From Gymnogyps californianus (lineage: Eukaryota > Chordata > Aves > Accipitriformes > Cathartidae), in NCBI RefSeq assembly GCF_018139145.2, contig NC_059478.1, forward strand, positions 31,867,001 through 31,931,000: a DNA stretch of 64,000 nucleotides, in the 5' to 3' direction. Positions 61,085 through 64,000 of the stretch are shown one piece after another. Within the stretch, counting starts at the first letter, position 1. Each line of letters starts with the position of its first letter. The notes below the pieces were generated by a model that saw only the letters and a list, made by a program, of their open reading frames with translations, ran no database searches and was not told the DNA's origin. The translations under genes were made by a program, and so were the position numbers.

Positions 61085-61800
61085 CTCTTGGAAAGCAGGG
61101 GGAGGAATTTTGCTGATACCGATTTATTCAGGGTAATGAGGACAAAGGCTGACTGTGAGGAACTGCAGAAGGACCTTATGAAATGATATGACATATGAGA
61201 TGGCAGATGAAATTCAATAGAGATAAATGTCAAATATGCATGGGGGAAAACCAATCCTAACTTCACATATGAAATGATGGACTCTGAGCCAACTGTGACT
61301 ACACAGGAGTGAAATCCTGGATTTACAACGGACAGCCCCATGGAAATGTCAGCCCAGTGCTACCAACAGTCAAAGGAAAAAAGACAGCAGATCAAATGTT
61401 AAGAATCATTAGGGGAAAAGGAAACATATAGCACGGACAGCATGGATGGGGGCTGCTTGTTCGTGGACTTTTCCAATACTGACACAAGGACCCCTTAAAC
61501 CAAACTGGAATCATGTCCAAGACAAACAAACAAAAGTGATTTTTGTACCTAACAAGAGAAGCCGTGGATGTCACAAACCGACACTGGCTTAAGGGTAAAG
61601 AAGATTAAGTTCACAGAAGAAAAATCTATTCATCCTTACTATCTACACAGAAACGACTCCTGGTGCAAAGTCCCTGAGCTGAAAACAGCTGGAGCCTGGG
61701 AAGTGTTAGAGCAGAAGCATCCTGTGTGCCTGCCCTGTTCATAACTCCCCTAGCCTACGGCCACTGCTGGAGATGGGATGCTGGACTGGATCCTGTAAAT
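61085..61800 (+). mobile_element. CR1 LINE of older amniote type, internally deleted, with 3' region
   Basis: 61130-61420 follows the late reverse-transcriptase part of CR1 elements of the turtle/crocodilian kind. Anchors are ATGGCAGATGAAATTCAATA, then GATAAATG, then ACATATGAAATGATGG, then AGTCAAAG and AAGAATCATTAGG. After about 61430 the copy jumps to the 3' region (TTTTCCAATACTGACACAAGG, then ACAAACAAACAAAAGTGATT). It ends with the conserved tail piece CTGCCCTGTTCATAACTCCC, then GGCCACTGCTGGAGATGGGA and TGGACTGGA near 61722-61795. The PHLEYC-containing portion is missing, so a deletion is present. It is dead, with frameshifts and stops. The alignment is from memory of the consensus but is colinear over about 700 bases. 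Confidence 0.88.
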
Positions 61801-62851
61801 GGGAATTAACAGAATTATCTGAAGATCAGCTTTGTATCCCTTAGCAGGAATTTGATTTTTGTTCTATTTTTAACCCAACATATGTTGAATTGGTAATTTT
61901 ACACTTCTGGTTCCAGTACTGTAGAATTTTGCAAAATGAATAAAAAGAAAAAATGGGAGGGGGAGAGCAGCAGCGTAAAGACATTGCTCTTTTAAGAAAC
62001 ATGCTGGCCTGACTTCCCACCACTCAAGAGACAAAGCTTACCAAGACTTTGGCTACCTATTTACTCAACTTTAGCAAAAACGTCAGCTAACGCTATTTTC
62101 AGGAACTAAGCATGTGCTATTTACACAACCACTCCAGTTCTTCCTCCCCCAGTCATAACAACCCATGACACAGCCACCTGTAAAAACACCCTGACATAAG
62201 GGTACCTGTGTGTGGTCAAGAGTGTCCATCTCAGGGGGATCTTCTGGATGAAGCCAAGGAGCTGTGTGAAAAGGAGAAGGTTTTGGAATAGCAGTAATCC
62301 AAAGCGATGGAATAGGAAGCTCACAGCAGCAAGTGGTAACGTGATAGTTGAATCTCACAGTGAGTTTGTGCTTCTGCTATCAGCGCTCTTTGCAAGAAAT
62401 TCTGTTCCACACCACACTCCCCTCTGATATTAATTTTGAATTCAAGACAGCTTTGTAGTACCTAATCCTATTAGCATGCTCCTGAAATCTGTAAGAGCAG
62501 AAATGTAGGACTGGCCCAGAGACTTAGCTCTCAAGCTCTGCTCCCCCACGAAACAAATTCAGGTTCAAGTCAACAGTCCTTGGTCCCTTAGGGACTGATT
62601 AGGTAATATTTACCAATGCTGAGATACAGTTATGCACAACAGTAAAGCAAATAAAAATATTTAAATGAAAATACTTTGGACAAAATATGCTTTCTTAATT
62701 TGGAAAAGTTCATAGATTTTTCCTTCTGTACTTTTCCAACCAAACTGGAAAAAACAAACAGCTGATTACATTTTTTTCCCCCACTTTCAATTTTTACTGA
62801 GCTCTTTTCCTATAGTCTCTCTACCACCTCTCCTTTTCGTACCAGGCTTTT

Positions 62852-62940
62852 TCAGAGGCAGGAATTGAAAAATATAAAGAAAAGAAAAAAACAGAGAAAA
62901 TAGGTAGAATGAAGGAAAAAAGGGAAAAATAAAAAAAACC
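62852..62940. repeat. Purine-rich tract
   Basis: About 90 bases almost entirely A and G on the plus strand, with interrupted AAAGAAAAG and GGAAAAAAGGG units. It is simple sequence and could adopt triplex structure, but nothing else marks it. Confidence 0.6.
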
Positions 62941-63007
62941 CCAAACTTGTTTAGAAAAAAGAGAAAAGTCCTAGATTTTAGAATGAAAATGGTTCCTGTC
63001 AACATCA

Positions 63008-63024
63008 TTTTTTTTTTTTTTTTT
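63008..63024. repeat. 17-base poly-T run
   Basis: A homopolymer that might be a minus-strand A tail, but the sequence on its right side is not a recognised element. Confidence 0.9.
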
Positions 63025-64000
63025 AGGAAAAGTTTCATTTTCACTAGACGATAGCGATTTTGGTAAAGGGGATGAGATGGAACACATTTGCTTTGGACAG
63101 AAGTGTCATCCCGGATCTGGGCTTATTCTCTGTGCAGCCAGGTTGGGTGCCTGCATCCTGCGTTAGATGATCCCCAATGACTCTGGCAACAGCTGATCAG
63201 AGAGAACCCTGTATATCGCCTACGGCAGCTGATGAGAGCACGTTCATAAATGGATTTCTGTCCAAGTTCCTGTTGCATGACAGCCAAAATGTTTTAACAT
63301 TTTTGTAGATGTGTTTCTGTGCAAGAGAATGAAGCAGATGTTTTCTAACACAAACTGTAGGCTGGTGGCTAGGGCTTAGGTCTGGGAGACGGCTGAGCAT
63401 CAGTCAACATGACGCAGGATGAAGAATTCCACTGGAAATCCGGCAGTGCCTCCGCCAGTCGCACCCATTTCACATGATTCAGCAACGGACATAGTAACAA
63501 TTCAATTTTAGTTAAAATGATTTTGTTTTTATTGAATTCTGGAATGAAAACAGGTTTTATGTCTTTGAGAGATGCCATGAAATAGAATAAGCAGCTTGTA
63601 CTCCACATCCCCTCAGACATCCAGTAGCTCAGTGCAGAGACAACAGCTTGGCAGCAGAGAATCTTTCAGACTCCAGACACATGCAATACCTCTTTATGTA
63701 CATTTGTGTTTTGAGGACAGCTAATTTAAAACAAAAAAAACCCAAACCCCACACCATTAATTAACAACAATTATATATTGGAGTTTAATAAATTTCAGTG
63801 CTTTTATTTAGCCTTTTGAAACACAGGCATTTCATTTCTCAAGTATGAAACATATCCCAAATGGTAAGTCTATCAACTGTGTATCAGAATGAGTAGGTGA
63901 CTTAAATTTTACAACTTCAAGAGTTTTATTACACAGTAAATCTTAATGAAATACAATACTGGCTGTGATATAACAATTGCAAAGGAAAAAATACAGCCTC

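Larger units (their letters stand above)
61805..64000. other. Non-coding block, no gene seen
   Basis: AT-rich with no gene recognised. It contains a purine-rich (A/G) tract at 62852-62940 and a 17-base T run at 63008-63024. An exon-like stretch at 63827-63863 (ACACAG to ATG/GTAAGT) has only a moderate acceptor. Nothing else stands out. Confidence 0.55.

Noticed and set aside
63827..63863. 37-nt exon-like stretch ending in GTAAGT
   Set aside because: Acceptor tract is interrupted by AG and purines; weaker than the candidates reported.
1..64000. tRNA, rRNA, known microRNA, CRISPR, phage, toxin or endogenous viral sequence
   Set aside because: I looked for typical boxes, arrays, seeds and terminal repeats on both strands and saw none I could support.

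Overview
The window looks like a gene-poor, repeat-poor stretch of an amniote genome, most likely a bird. I judge GC at about 40 % by eye. There is no operon-like packing, no long open frame that begins with ATG, and coding potential is scattered. The only LINE traces are CR1 elements, and the other recognisable repeats are old MIR-like relics and one palindromic element of the kind shared by birds, turtles and crocodilians. CR1 as the only LINE together with so little repeat points to a bird rather than a mammal, turtle or crocodilian. I could not tie the locus to a named gene or chromosome.

Layout. 1-3200 is AT-rich and non-coding, with two splice-ratchet-like motifs near its left end. 3222-3362 is an isolated CpG-dense patch with an NRF1-like site and a good minus-strand splice donor about 90 bases from that site; it is the best promoter candidate here. 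3400-32600 is mostly featureless, with scattered homopolymers, pyrimidine-rich tracts, small palindromes, an octamer pair, two adjacent 10-base-period repeats and a MIR-like relic. 32598-32671 is a palindromic amniote element, and 33470-34330 is a decayed CR1 on the plus strand. 34993-35018 is a very tight palindrome. 35000-61000 holds several exon-like segments with good splice signals (37014-37068, 45378-45415, 59473-59487 on plus; 43411-43467 on minus), a compound inverted repeat near 38926-39022, two MIR-like relics, another old interspersed repeat near 54000, and two small ORFs (51302-51382, and 55885-56061 on minus). 61085-61800 is a second, older-type CR1 that keeps its 3' region. The rest, to 64000, is AT-rich with purine and poly-T tracts.

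No protein-coding gene, tRNA, rRNA, known microRNA, CRISPR array, viral element or bacterial-type system was recognised. The long open frames in the window begin at GTG or TTG, have no recognisable domains, and usually lie in locally GC-richer DNA; I treat them as chance. The most economical reading is intergenic or long-intron DNA, possibly a stable gene desert that carries regulatory elements. The exon-like segments and the CpG patch are the places where a transcript, probably non-coding, would most likely be found. I did not find a convincing new biological system.
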